Positions 52,849 through 61,734 of a DNA stretch of 64,000 nt are shown in pieces (position 1 is the stretch's first letter; each line of letters starts with the position of its first letter). This stretch comes from Bradyrhizobium sp. BR13661 (lineage in GTDB: Bacteria; Pseudomonadota; Alphaproteobacteria; Rhizobiales; Xanthobacteraceae). The position numbers and the translations under genes were made by a program. Below the pieces are notes generated by a model. The model ran no database searches. It was given only the letters and a program-made list of their open reading frames with translations, and was not told the origin of the DNA. Where the stretch lies: NCBI RefSeq assembly GCF_029892425.1, contig NZ_JARXWB010000012.1, positions 1 to 64,000 on the forward strand. The letters are read 5' to 3'.

Positions 52849-55518
52849 ATGACCGACACCACGCAGAACTACTACACCAAGACCGATGCCCAAACGCTGA
52901 TCGACGAGGAGAAAGCCTTCATCGCGGATCACCGTGCGAAGGATGGGCGAAACGATTGGTATGGGCTCGCGCTCTCCGGCGGCGGCATCCGATCGGCGAT
53001 CTTTTGTCTCGGCGCGCTTCAGGCGCTCGCGGCCAAGAACGTGATGCCGAGCTTCGACTACATGTCGAGCGTGTCCGGCGGCGGCTATGTCTCGGCCGCA
53101 CTGCAATGGCTGTGGCGAACCGATCCCGGGACTGGAACATCGGAAGAAGGCTTTCCATTCGGGGCGACCCGGAGCTATCGCAGCGGCGACGATACCAAGG
53201 ACAGTCGGCTCGCCTATCTGCGCTCGCACGGACAATACCTCATCCCTGACGAGCAGATGTCGATCTGGTCGCTGACCGCCGTGGTCATCCGCACCCTGTT
53301 TTTGAACCTGTCCGTCTGGCTGCCGATCGGCGCGCTGGCCTATATCATCATGATGCTGCTGTTCCGGCTGCTTGAAAAGATTCCGTACATCGACAAGCTT
53401 CCCAATCTGCTGGCATTCGTGATGGCCTCGCGCTGGCGGAATGACTGCGAGGGCGATGCGCTGGCAATTTGCAAGGGCGCGGCCGAGACAGCTTCCGCTG
53501 CGGCTTCGGCAGCGCATATCCCAGGTGGCGCCCAGATCTGCACGGCAGCGACCAGCCTTGCTGCCAAGGCAATGCAACCCGATTGCTTCTGGAAGCTCGA
53601 TCTCTTTTTCGAGATCTGCCTGGTCGCCGGTCTCCTGTGCATCCTCCGTTTTGCACTTTGGGCGATCGGATTCTCGCTGGATACACGCATATCTCCGAAG
53701 CAGGACGTGACCCCGGACCCTCGGCTGCGCAAGCTTTGCGGCATGTTTTCCCTGCTCTGCGGCCTGGTCTTTCTTGGGCTGACCGTCGGATTCAAGATAA
53801 TGGGGTTGCCGGTTCTGGATCCCGTCTCCTTCGCGATCGCCGTTCTGTTTCTCACCTTCTCTTATCTGGCGGCGGTTCTCTATCGGCTTCAGAAACCGAA
53901 CCAGCAGGCCTCTCCGAATTATGATTGGCGACGAAAGTTCGAGGTTACGGCCGGATTGTGGCTGCCGTGGATCACAATCCTGATCGCGCTCGGCACGGTC
54001 CCCGTCATTCCCTACTTGCTGATCAACAAAGCGGGCTTCGCCGTGAAGGCAGCAGCCGCTGTCGGCTCGCTGGCGAGCGGGCTCTATGCAGGTGTCTTCG
54101 GCCACCAGGCCCAGGCCTCCCAGAGCGCACCGACCGACCTCAGCAGATGGATCCTGATGGTCGCCTCGGCGATCTTCATCTACTCCATCGCGGTCGTCGC
54201 CTACAGCATCGCGCAGTTCTGGTTCGCTCCGGAATTCCTGCTGAGCTCGGACGACAATCTGCTTGGATCCAATCTGATCCGTGGCGTCATCACCGCTTCG
54301 ATCTTCATCGCGCTGGCGATGGCATTCTTCACGAACATCAACTATGTCGGGCTGCATCGCTTCTATCGCGACCGTCTGATGGAAGCCTTCATGCCTACGC
54401 CTGAAGCTGTGGCTGGCAACGTCGTCGACCTCTCACCTTCGGCCGATCGGCTGTCGATGGCCGATCTGTGGCCGCCGCCGCCAAACCCAGACAGGCTTGC
54501 GCAACTGCGCGACATTCCCTACCCCATCGTCAATACCAATGTGATCCTGATGAACGATCCCGATCGCCTGCTGTCATGGCGGGGCGGCGACAATTTCATC
54601 GTGAGTCCGCTGTTTGTCGGCTCGTCTGCGACGGGATGGGAGCCGACGCGCTCCTATATCAGCAAGAACGGTCCAGTGTCGGTCCCCTCGGCGATGGCGG
54701 CCTCCGGCGCGGCAATCAATGCCAACGCGGCCTATGTCGGTGCCGGCGTCACACGCGATCGGCTGGTCTCGATCGTTCTGGTGCTGCTCAATCTTCGGCT
54801 CGGCATGTGGGCAACGTGTCCTGATGATCATGCCCCCGGCCGGCTGAAGCATGAGCCCAACCATTGGTCGCCCGGTTTCCGCTACGGCCTGACCCGCACC
54901 GGCTACAAATCCGACAGCGACTTCGTCGAGCTCACCGATGGCGGCCACTTCGACAATTCCGGGATCTATGAGCTCGCGCGCCGGAAATGTTCGGTCATCC
55001 TCGCGATCGACGGCGAGGAGGATTCCAAGATGGCGCTGCCGGCGCTTTACTCGGTGGCGCAGCGCGTCCGCGAAGACTTCAAGGCCGAGATCAACCTCGA
55101 CAAGGTCTTGGATGGTCTCATTCCGGAGGAGGGCATTGGCTATCCGAAGGGGGTGAGTTTTGTCATCCGCCCGTATTTCGTCGCTGAAATCAAATATGAC
55201 GGCGGCAGCCGCGGCGTCCTGATCTACGTGAAGCTTTCGCTGGTCCAAGGCCTGGGATTCGACGCCCTCGGCTACCGCGCGCAGCACGCAGATTTCCCGC
55301 ACCAGCCGACCATGGATCAGTTCTTCGTGCCTGAACAGGTCGAGGCCTACCGCATCGTCGGCTTCGCAAACATGGACAAGGCCATCGACGACCTTAGTCT
55401 CGGGCGCGGCCACATCAATACAGACGCGGTGCTCGCAGCCTTCAGAAGCAGACAGCAACCGCAGCCGCCGACGCAGCCACCCCCGCCGGCGACGCCGGGG
55501 CAAGCTCAGACCGGCTAA
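52849..55518 (+). CDS. Multi-spanning patatin-like phospholipase
   Basis: The protein has 889 residues from ATG 52849, with GGAGGTGGAGG upstream; the longer frame overlaps the previous gene. The oxyanion motif S43-GGGIRS is followed by nucleophile S76 in SSVSGGGY (the usual GxSxG has Ser in place of the first Gly), and the dyad aspartate is D697 in LTDGGHFDNSG. Between the two halves lie about seven hydrophobic helices (for example LSVWLPIGALAYIIMMLLFRLL, LPWITILIALGTVPVIPYLL). It is probably a membrane-embedded acyl hydrolase. The stop shares four bases with the convergent propeller gene. Confidence 0.85.
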   Translation: MTDTTQNYYTKTDAQTLIDEEKAFIADHRAKDGRNDWYGLALSGGGIRSAIFCLGALQALAAKNVMPSFDYMSSVSGGGYVSAALQWLWRTDPGTGTSEEGFPFGATRSYRSGDDTKDSRLAYLRSHGQYLIPDEQMSIWSLTAVVIRTLFLNLSVWLPIGALAYIIMMLLFRLLEKIPYIDKLPNLLAFVMASRWRNDCEGDALAICKGAAETASAAASAAHIPGGAQICTAATSLAAKAMQPDCFWKLDLFFEICLVAGLLCILRFALWAIGFSLDTRISPKQDVTPDPRLRKLCGMFSLLCGLVFLGLTVGFKIMGLPVLDPVSFAIAVLFLTFSYLAAVLYRLQKPNQQASPNYDWRRKFEVTAGLWLPWITILIALGTVPVIPYLLINKAGFAVKAAAAVGSLASGLYAGVFGHQAQASQSAPTDLSRWILMVASAIFIYSIAVVAYSIAQFWFAPEFLLSSDDNLLGSNLIRGVITASIFIALAMAFFTNINYVGLHRFYRDRLMEAFMPTPEAVAGNVVDLSPSADRLSMADLWPPPPNPDRLAQLRDIPYPIVNTNVILMNDPDRLLSWRGGDNFIVSPLFVGSSATGWEPTRSYISKNGPVSVPSAMAASGAAINANAAYVGAGVTRDRLVSIVLVLLNLRLGMWATCPDDHAPGRLKHEPNHWSPGFRYGLTRTGYKSDSDFVELTDGGHFDNSGIYELARRKCSVILAIDGEEDSKMALPALYSVAQRVREDFKAEINLDKVLDGLIPEEGIGYPKGVSFVIRPYFVAEIKYDGGSRGVLIYVKLSLVQGLGFDALGYRAQHADFPHQPTMDQFFVPEQVEAYRIVGFANMDKAIDDLSLGRGHINTDAVLAAFRSRQQPQPPTQPPPPATPGQAQTG

Positions 55519-57398
55519 TCGGTCAGCCCATAGACGTCGAGCCGGCCGTTATAGGTCGGACGATAGATCCGGCCTTTCCAGACGATCGGGCGGTTGAACT
55601 TCGGATGCATGAAGGCGTGTTCGGGGCCCCAATTCTCGCTGTCCCAGATCACCTGCAGCCGCTGCGATCCATCCGGATTGGCCGCGAAATTCTGCGCGTC
55701 ATAGACCAGGAAACGGCCCGGGCTGAGCAGCATGTTGCTGTCCTGGTAAGGCACCATCGCCACGATGATACCGTCAGCGCCGTTGTTGGCGGCGAGTGTG
55801 ATGCTCCAACCGGGCATGCCGCCCGGCGGCCGCGGCGATTGCGGCGAGGCGATCTCGTTGGATCCCGCGAGATAGACCGTGGTCCCGTCGGCCGCGATCG
55901 ACCAGGCGCGCAAGGCACTGTTCTCGCCGCCGACAAAATGCATCGTGCCGTGAATGGCGGACGGGAACAGCAGCGGCGAGCCGTGGAGATGCCGCGTTGC
56001 GCCGCCGGGAAACAAGTTCAATTGCGTCGGCGAAGGCGGTGCCGGCGGCACGGCGGGGTCGAAATACGTATAGAGAATCGGCGGCATGCGCAGCTTGGCG
56101 TAGTTCGCGGCAAAATGGCCAGCGGCGAGATCACCCGGTTGCGTGGAGCCGAGCGCATCGGCATTGCCGGTGTAGAGAATGCCGTCCTTGCCGGCCGCCA
56201 GCACGACGTGAGCCGAGGCGACATAGACCGGGCCGCCCGATCCAAAATCCTGATCGCCCCACATCGACTCGTTCATCGCGTCCATCTGCTGCGCGACGAC
56301 AGGCGCGAGCTGGGCGTCGAGGGCATGCGGTCCGGACGTGACGGCAACATGCGCCATCTCGCGGGCATGGACCGGCTTCAAAGCCATTCCCATCCGCTTG
56401 GCATGGCCGATCACGGTGGTCAGCGAGACGTTGGACGGCAACGCATGCTCGTCATCGTCCTCGACAAGCGCTGTAGCTGTCGCGCCGACCCTGACAGCAT
56501 CGGTCCATGGCGACCACCACGACACGACCTCGAAATGCGCATGTGGCCCCGTGTGCAGGGCGAGCCGCACGATGCTCTCGCCGAAATCGCCATGTTGCGG
56601 CGAGAATGCGCCGTTGCCGGTGATGACATAGATCGCGCCGTCTGGACCGACCGCCGGCCCCGCACCGCTCTGCCACAGTCCGCCGCCAATACCTGTCACG
56701 GTCGAGCACCACGCGGCGGCAAGACGCCAGGCGCGAACATCGACCGCAATGAGCCAACCTCGCGCGGTCTTCGACGTCTCGGCAATCGTGCCAAAGGGAA
56801 TCAGCACATGGCCTCGCGTCAGCGTCAGCGCGCTGCGCTGCTTGCGCTCGGCCGAGACGAATCTCTGCGCAGGCAGACCGCCCGGCGGCGCGTAGACCGC
56901 ACCCTCGAGGTTCAACAGCCCGTGCACAAGCGAACCATCGCTGATCCGCAAGCCTGCGAGAAAATGCTGCCCCCTGGCGACACTGCCGTCGTCACTGATC
57001 CAGGCGCAGGCATAAAGAATACCGGAGGCCTCGTCGATCACGGGGGTCGAGAGGATGCCCCAATTGACGTTGGTCAGATGGCCGTCGATGGCGCGTGTTC
57101 CGACGATGGGACGGCCGAGATTTGTCGCCCAGACCTTGTCGCCGGTCGCAGCATCAAACGCATAGACCCAATTGCCCATCGTGGCCTGGAAAATCAGGTC
57201 GCGGGTCCTGCCGTCGGGCGTGTGCACGCCGCCGACCGCCAGCGGCTGTGCCTCGAGCCTGGGATCGTCGGGAATGGGAATGCTGAAGAGTTTCACGATT
57301 CCCTTGGTGCGGACGGCGGTCGCCGTCAGCACTGTCTCGGCATTGTTCGTGCCTGATCTGGCGAGGTCATAGCCTCGGGTGGTGACGGAGCCGGCCAT
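55515..57398 (-). CDS. Quinoprotein-like beta-propeller protein
   Basis: The protein has 627 residues. Repeated propeller blades are visible: DLIFQATMGNWVYAFDAATGDKVWATNL, LSTPVIDEASGILYACAW, GPAVGPDGAIYVITGNGAFS, GKDGILYTGNADALG, GRIYRPTYNGRLDVYGL, which is the PQQ/WD-like eight-blade pattern. No signal peptide or heme motif is present, and the usual PQQ-ligand disulfide is not evident, so enzymatic activity is uncertain. It is last in a three-gene minus-strand unit with a membrane protein and a GH13 protein. Confidence 0.72.
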   Translation of the reverse strand: MAGSVTTRGYDLARSGTNNAETVLTATAVRTKGIVKLFSIPIPDDPRLEAQPLAVGGVHTPDGRTRDLIFQATMGNWVYAFDAATGDKVWATNLGRPIVGTRAIDGHLTNVNWGILSTPVIDEASGILYACAWISDDGSVARGQHFLAGLRISDGSLVHGLLNLEGAVYAPPGGLPAQRFVSAERKQRSALTLTRGHVLIPFGTIAETSKTARGWLIAVDVRAWRLAAAWCSTVTGIGGGLWQSGAGPAVGPDGAIYVITGNGAFSPQHGDFGESIVRLALHTGPHAHFEVVSWWSPWTDAVRVGATATALVEDDDEHALPSNVSLTTVIGHAKRMGMALKPVHAREMAHVAVTSGPHALDAQLAPVVAQQMDAMNESMWGDQDFGSGGPVYVASAHVVLAAGKDGILYTGNADALGSTQPGDLAAGHFAANYAKLRMPPILYTYFDPAVPPAPPSPTQLNLFPGGATRHLHGSPLLFPSAIHGTMHFVGGENSALRAWSIAADGTTVYLAGSNEIASPQSPRPPGGMPGWSITLAANNGADGIIVAMVPYQDSNMLLSPGRFLVYDAQNFAANPDGSQRLQVIWDSENWGPEHAFMHPKFNRPIVWKGRIYRPTYNGRLDVYGLTD

Positions 57399-57400
57399 GA

Positions 57401-57862
57401 TCAGGCTCCCCAGGCGAGCAGGCTGCCGGCTGCGATCAGAACGGCTGCCGCGAGCGCCCGCGCGTCACGCAGGCCCGCGCCCCACCAGTTGAGGACGGCA
57501 GCGCCGCAGGCAAAGCCGACCCCGGCCATGATCGCGCTCGACAGCGCAGCAAGCACCGGCGCTTCGTTCGTGCGCGACACGACATTGTCGATCGCCAGCA
57601 ACGGCGGCAACACGTAGAGCCAACCCGGCGCCCTCGACAGACGCGGCGCGACAGGCAGACCGACGAGAAGCGCCGCTCCGCACGCCAGCAGCAGCATCGC
57701 GGCAAGCCCAAGCGGCAGACTGACGCCGAGTGCCGAGCCGAGCCCGTCGCAGAGGCCGAACATCAAGGCGAGCGGGAGAGCGTGCCGTGCCGGCACAACG
57801 AAGGACAATGCAAACGCGGCGATCAGGCTGTCCGCGGACGTCCACAACAGATGCAATGACAT
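57401..57862 (-). CDS. Small polytopic membrane protein, MntP-like
   Basis: The protein has 153 residues with about six hydrophobic segments in two similar halves. The acidic motifs SADSLIAAFALS and LLAIDNVVSR recall the DxxxxxxALG and DN pattern of MntP/LysE-superfamily cation exporters, but the match is weak. It lies 2 bases before the propeller gene and 9 bases after the GH13 gene, so the three are one operon. Confidence 0.6.
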   Translation of the reverse strand: MSLHLLWTSADSLIAAFALSFVVPARHALPLALMFGLCDGLGSALGVSLPLGLAAMLLLACGAALLVGLPVAPRLSRAPGWLYVLPPLLAIDNVVSRTNEAPVLAALSSAIMAGVGFACGAAVLNWWGAGLRDARALAAAVLIAAGSLLAWGA

Positions 57863-57871
57863 GAGGTCCTC

Positions 57872-59614
57872 TCAAATGATTTGCGGAGCAAGGTAGGTGA
57901 CGTCGATCGAAAACGCCGCGCCGTGCTCCGGCAACTGCCGACCTGCGACGCGAATGTGATGTTGGCCAGTCGCACCGGCGGTTCCCTCAGCGCTGACATG
58001 GTCCCCGCTGCAAACGGCCTCGACCACGCTGTGCCCCTGCGCATCGGTGATGGAGACCTTGAGCGATCCATCGGACGCCACGCCGTGGCGATCGAGACTG
58101 ACGCCAAGGGCAATCTTGCTCCCCTGCCTGACCCATATTTGCCCGGGCTCGTGCTCTACATTGGTCGCGGGCGGCGTATCGAGATCCGCCGCGCCAAAAA
58201 TCGTCTGCGTGGTGGGACGCGACGGCCTGACCGACGCAACGTTCAGGCCGGCGCGCGAGAAGCAGAGATAGCTCTGGCCCCTGCTGAAGGCGTTGCTGGG
58301 AATCGTGAAGGTCACGACGCCGTTTCCGTCTGTCCTGACATCGTCATGATGACCGCTATAGTCATGCAATTGAACGTTGGCGCCGAACGCGGTCTGGCAG
58401 CTGATCGTACGCGCATTCATGGTGTCGAAGTTCAGCGCCGTCAGCAGGCCAGGCGCCCCTGTTCTCTCGATCACGATGACCTTGTCATCGTGAAAACGGC
58501 CGCTGGTCGGCCCGTTGGCGAGGTGCTCGTGGATCCAGACGAGATTGTCGATCCACGGTTTCAGCCCGTAGGCGCCGGGCCAGACGCTGGCCGGGAAGTA
58601 GTCCTTGCCGTAGACAAAAGGGTAGCCTTCGATCGACAGCAGGAACGCATAGGCGAGCAGCTTGTTGCTGATGACCTGCTGTCCCGGCGAGGTATCGGTG
58701 TCGGGATTGTCGACGAAGGTGCAGGTCAGATCGGGCCGCCAGCTCGTATAACCGGCGCCATCCAGCACGCGCGCATTGCCGCCATCGCAAGCGGATTGCA
58801 GCGCCCAATGCAGCGGAAAGTCGGCGACCAGCGACCGGCCACTGAGCGGCGGCTGCGTCGCCCACCCGTTGAGGATCGCGCGATTGCCGTCGAAATACTC
58901 CGAGTAGAAGAACTTCGACGCCATCACGCCGTGGGTCATGAACTCGCGCACGAACGGCGCCCAGGTGCCCTTGACGTCGTCGAAGCGCGCGCCATCGGCG
59001 CCGGTGGTCCGAAACACCCATTCACCGAAATCGAGCGCATCCCCGATCGTGACGCGCGGCGGGCGGCAATGCTGATAGGACAGCTCGCGGCCGAATGGAA
59101 AATCGTTGGGCGGGCTCGGCACATCATCGTCGGGCAGATCGTCCGGCGGCACGCCGCGAAACCATCCGGGCGAGGTGGTGTGACGTCCGTTGAGCGTGTG
59201 CCCGTCCGCCCCGAGATAGCGGAACACGCCCGGGCCGCCGTTCTCGCCGATGCGCTGATGCAGAACGAGATCGAGATAGACGTCGATGTCGCATGCGTGG
59301 GCGACCGCGACCAGACGCGTCAACGACGCTCTGGTGCCATAGCGCGTGGCCACCGAGCCTTGCTGGCTCTTGCTGCCGATATCGCGGGGATCGAACACGC
59401 CGTAGCCGTCACAGCCCGGCCCGGCGCCGCCTTGCACCTTCGAGGTCGGCGGCAACTGGATTGCGGTGAAGCCGACATTGCGTAACGCGCGAAGATGAGC
59501 GGCGAGGAAGTCGAGCAGCCAGGGCGCCCCGCGTCCGTCAACCGGCGCCGGCACGGTCACGCGCTCGCCGTGCGGACCGAAGAAGCGTCCCCAAGCTAGC
59601 AGCGCAACTCCCAT
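57872..59614 (-). CDS. Divergent GH13-like alpha-amylase family protein
   Basis: The protein has 580 residues. The GH13 (beta/alpha)8 barrel shows region I VYLDLVLHQR, nucleophile D212 in GARFDDVKG, acid/base E239 in FYSEYFDG and D305 in TFVDNPDTD. The histidines usual in regions I (NH) and IV (NHD) are replaced (HQ and NPD). The C-terminal 180 residues are beta-rich. No signal peptide is visible, so it is probably cytosolic or carried by another route. Activity on starch is uncertain because of the altered histidines. Confidence 0.78.
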   Translation of the reverse strand: MGVALLAWGRFFGPHGERVTVPAPVDGRGAPWLLDFLAAHLRALRNVGFTAIQLPPTSKVQGGAGPGCDGYGVFDPRDIGSKSQQGSVATRYGTRASLTRLVAVAHACDIDVYLDLVLHQRIGENGGPGVFRYLGADGHTLNGRHTTSPGWFRGVPPDDLPDDDVPSPPNDFPFGRELSYQHCRPPRVTIGDALDFGEWVFRTTGADGARFDDVKGTWAPFVREFMTHGVMASKFFYSEYFDGNRAILNGWATQPPLSGRSLVADFPLHWALQSACDGGNARVLDGAGYTSWRPDLTCTFVDNPDTDTSPGQQVISNKLLAYAFLLSIEGYPFVYGKDYFPASVWPGAYGLKPWIDNLVWIHEHLANGPTSGRFHDDKVIVIERTGAPGLLTALNFDTMNARTISCQTAFGANVQLHDYSGHHDDVRTDGNGVVTFTIPSNAFSRGQSYLCFSRAGLNVASVRPSRPTTQTIFGAADLDTPPATNVEHEPGQIWVRQGSKIALGVSLDRHGVASDGSLKVSITDAQGHSVVEAVCSGDHVSAEGTAGATGQHHIRVAGRQLPEHGAAFSIDVTYLAPQII

Positions 59615-59744
59615 GACGCGGCCTCTGGCTGGCTGCGTCGATCATGCCTTGCAGGACGATCATCCGGAAGTTGAAAATTGAGGCAGGCGCCCCCAAAGGA
59701 CGAACCGCCGCTCACGATCGCGTGCGCGGCGAAAGTGTCACGCG

Positions 59745-60416
59745 TTAGTCGTCATCGGGACCGAACAATGTGAACCCGCCGCGCGGACGGCGGATCACAA
59801 CATCACGAGTATCGGAGTCTGCGCGAACGTTGCGCGCAACGTCATCCCAATCGGTCTGGTCGCGCCCGCCGCGTGCATCGCGCTGGTCATAATGGCGTCG
59901 TTCGGCCCAGCGCTCGCGGCGCTCTGCCCGGCGTCGTTCGGACGCGGCGCGTTTCACGTCAGAATCCCTGGCCTTGGCATAGGCGTTGTCAGGTGAGGAT
60001 GCCGATTCGGTCGAAGCCCGTTGCTCGACGGGCTTTGTCGCTTGCGGAGGTGAGGCAAGCCCCGGCTTGGGCGGCTCGACCGCGGCCGTTGTCTGCGGAG
60101 GCGGCGGCGCCGCAGGTTCAGCGCTCGCCTGAGTGGCCTGCGCATCGGGCTTGGCTTCGCCCTGCGCCTGCGCGGGCGCCGCGATCACGGCGCCAAAGGA
60201 TTGCGAGCCCGTGAGATATCGGACGCGCTCCGACGGCGCGCTCGTCGTCGCCGGCGAGGCGGCTTCCGCGCGCTGCGCCATCTTGCTGGTGTCCGGCCCC
60301 TGCTTGGGCGCGACTGGATTCATGATGTTGCCGGCCACGATGCCGCCGCCGAGACCAATGGCGATGGCTGCGACGATCGTTCCGGCACCGACGAAATAGG
60401 CTGTCGTGGCGCGCAT
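59745..60416 (-). CDS. Proline/alanine-rich membrane-anchored protein
   Basis: The protein has 223 residues from the ATG at 60416 (MRATTAYFVGAGTIVAAIAIGLGGGIVAGNIM), which gives one N-terminal membrane helix. A low-complexity Pro/Ala/Lys middle and a strongly basic stretch (KRAASERRRAERRERWAERRHYDQRD) follow, and the end is RPRGGFTLFGPDDD. The design resembles periplasmic, cell-wall-spanning proteins of rhizobia; the function is unknown. The upstream open frame overlaps the next gene and is not used. Confidence 0.65.
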   Translation of the reverse strand: MRATTAYFVGAGTIVAAIAIGLGGGIVAGNIMNPVAPKQGPDTSKMAQRAEAASPATTSAPSERVRYLTGSQSFGAVIAAPAQAQGEAKPDAQATQASAEPAAPPPPQTTAAVEPPKPGLASPPQATKPVEQRASTESASSPDNAYAKARDSDVKRAASERRRAERRERWAERRHYDQRDARGGRDQTDWDDVARNVRADSDTRDVVIRRPRGGFTLFGPDDD

Positions 60417-60516
60417 TGACCCACTCCTGTTTGGAGCGGGCAACGCCTGTCGATTGCCGGATGTTCCTGATAAGCGCGCGGTTCCCAGGAGGAACCCAAG
60501 CCTTGAATCTAGCGCC

Positions 60517-61227
60517 TCAGATCTGCTGCGCGACCTTCTCGAGCCCGATGACACGAGCGAGCTTGCGCACTTCTTCCTTCTGGTCGTCACGCAGCTGGAA
60601 CAGCAGCGGCATCGCCGCCGACTTCAACTGCTGGACCTCGTCGCAATTCGGATCGATCTGCACGTTCGGCCCGTTGGGATTGGAGAGCTTGTTCGCCGAG
60701 ATCTTCTTGACGACGTTACGCAGCGCGGTTTCGACCGAGGGCCAGTAATATTCCTGCGACGACGACAGCTTCAGGCGATCCCTGATCCCGGCGATCTGCA
60801 CGTCGGACAGCAGCGAATAGGTTTTCTGCGGCTGGGGCTTCGCGACGGCCTTCGGCTTGGGCGCGGGCTCGATGGCCGCAGTGGTGTCCGCGGCGGCGGG
60901 CGCCTCGTTGATGTTCGCCTTGGGCATCGGAAAATCAGACGGCGTCGCCGCGGCAAAGGCTTGGCGCAGCGGCTCGGTCAGGGCGGGAGCCTGCGAAAGC
61001 TGATCGGCAGGAACCTGGACGGGGTTAATGGCGGCAGAGGCCAGCGCCAGGGTCGGAACCAGCCGGTCGGCCTTGGCGGCGCGGTTGGCGGCGAGCGGCT
61101 TGGGCGGAGCCTGGGTGATCATCTCGGCACTGACGCTGGGCACGCTGTCGCGGCCGAGAATGGCAGTGGTGGCGGCACCGAGGACGAGGATACAGGTCAG
61201 CACGGTGATGGTGATGGCTCTGGACAA
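60517..61227 (-). CDS. Secreted or anchored conserved protein with Spy-like C-terminal region
   Basis: The protein has 236 residues with a TTG start at 61227 after GGAGAG. An N-terminal hydrophobic segment (AITITVLTCILVLGAATTAIL) is followed by a Pro/Ala/Lys-rich linker. The C-terminal 100 residues are helical (YSLLSDVQIAGIRDRLKLSSSQEYYWPSVETALRN, ...QLKSAAMPLLFQLRDDQKEEVRKLARVIG), with a DDQKEE motif like LTxxQ/Spy chaperone proteins. It is probably periplasmic and of unknown role. Confidence 0.68.
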   Translation of the reverse strand: MSRAITITVLTCILVLGAATTAILGRDSVPSVSAEMITQAPPKPLAANRAAKADRLVPTLALASAAINPVQVPADQLSQAPALTEPLRQAFAAATPSDFPMPKANINEAPAAADTTAAIEPAPKPKAVAKPQPQKTYSLLSDVQIAGIRDRLKLSSSQEYYWPSVETALRNVVKKISANKLSNPNGPNVQIDPNCDEVQQLKSAAMPLLFQLRDDQKEEVRKLARVIGLEKVAQQI

Positions 61228-61360
61228 ACGTCTCTCCGGAAGGACCGCTTCACGATGTTGTTAGAGATGCCCGGGAAAAAGGCACGAATTATGGCTTGAG
61301 TGTGCCTTTGCGGCGACAATCATCATGCTCACGGCGACCACCGCCAAAAGTCATTTGAAA

Positions 61361-61609
61361 TCAGGCAGCTGCCGCCAGATCATAGGCGTCCTGGATGTCG
61401 GCGACGATCTCGGAGGCCTCCCAGACCGCGCGCGGCTCGACCGATTGCAGCGTTACCGTCCAATTGCCGCCCCGACGGGTGCGGGGAACGCTGACGATGT
61501 CGAAGCGGACATTGCGGCACAGCGGGTGGCGGGCCAGCGCATGGGCGACGCGGACGCGGATTTCATCCAACGTCGCGGCGGTCTTGCTGTTGAGAAAATC
61601 GAAATCCAT
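61361..61609 (-). CDS. Small conserved protein (82 residues)
   Basis: MDFDFLNSKTAATLDEIRVRVAHALARHPLCRNVRFDIVSV, then NWTVTLQSVEPRAVWEASEIVADIQDAYDLA: a soluble alpha/beta mini-domain with no recognised motif. It lies alone between two minus-strand genes. The start at 61609 has no close alternative. No function is assigned. Confidence 0.6.
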   Translation of the reverse strand: MDFDFLNSKTAATLDEIRVRVAHALARHPLCRNVRFDIVSVPRTRRGGNWTVTLQSVEPRAVWEASEIVADIQDAYDLAAAA

Positions 61610-61734
61610 CGCCTGTCCCTCTCGGTCCTGATTGGCGGCCGTGAGGGGGATTGTTGGCGGGGCTTGGTTAATCTGCCGTTAAGTCCAGGCTTGTTCAGCC
61701 ATGCGGGATTAACCGTGCTGGGCGGCGCGTAGCG

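Noticed and set aside
52381..54357. Long minus-strand open frame (658 codons) opposite the peptidase and patatin genes
   Set aside because: It runs antisense through two genes with clear motifs; the translation is rich in Arg/Gln/Asp without domains, as expected for the complement of GC-rich coding DNA.
49963..59614. Remnant prophage (because of the M15-type peptidase)
   Set aside because: No capsid, tail, terminase, holin or integrase genes are visible, and the other genes are not phage-like.
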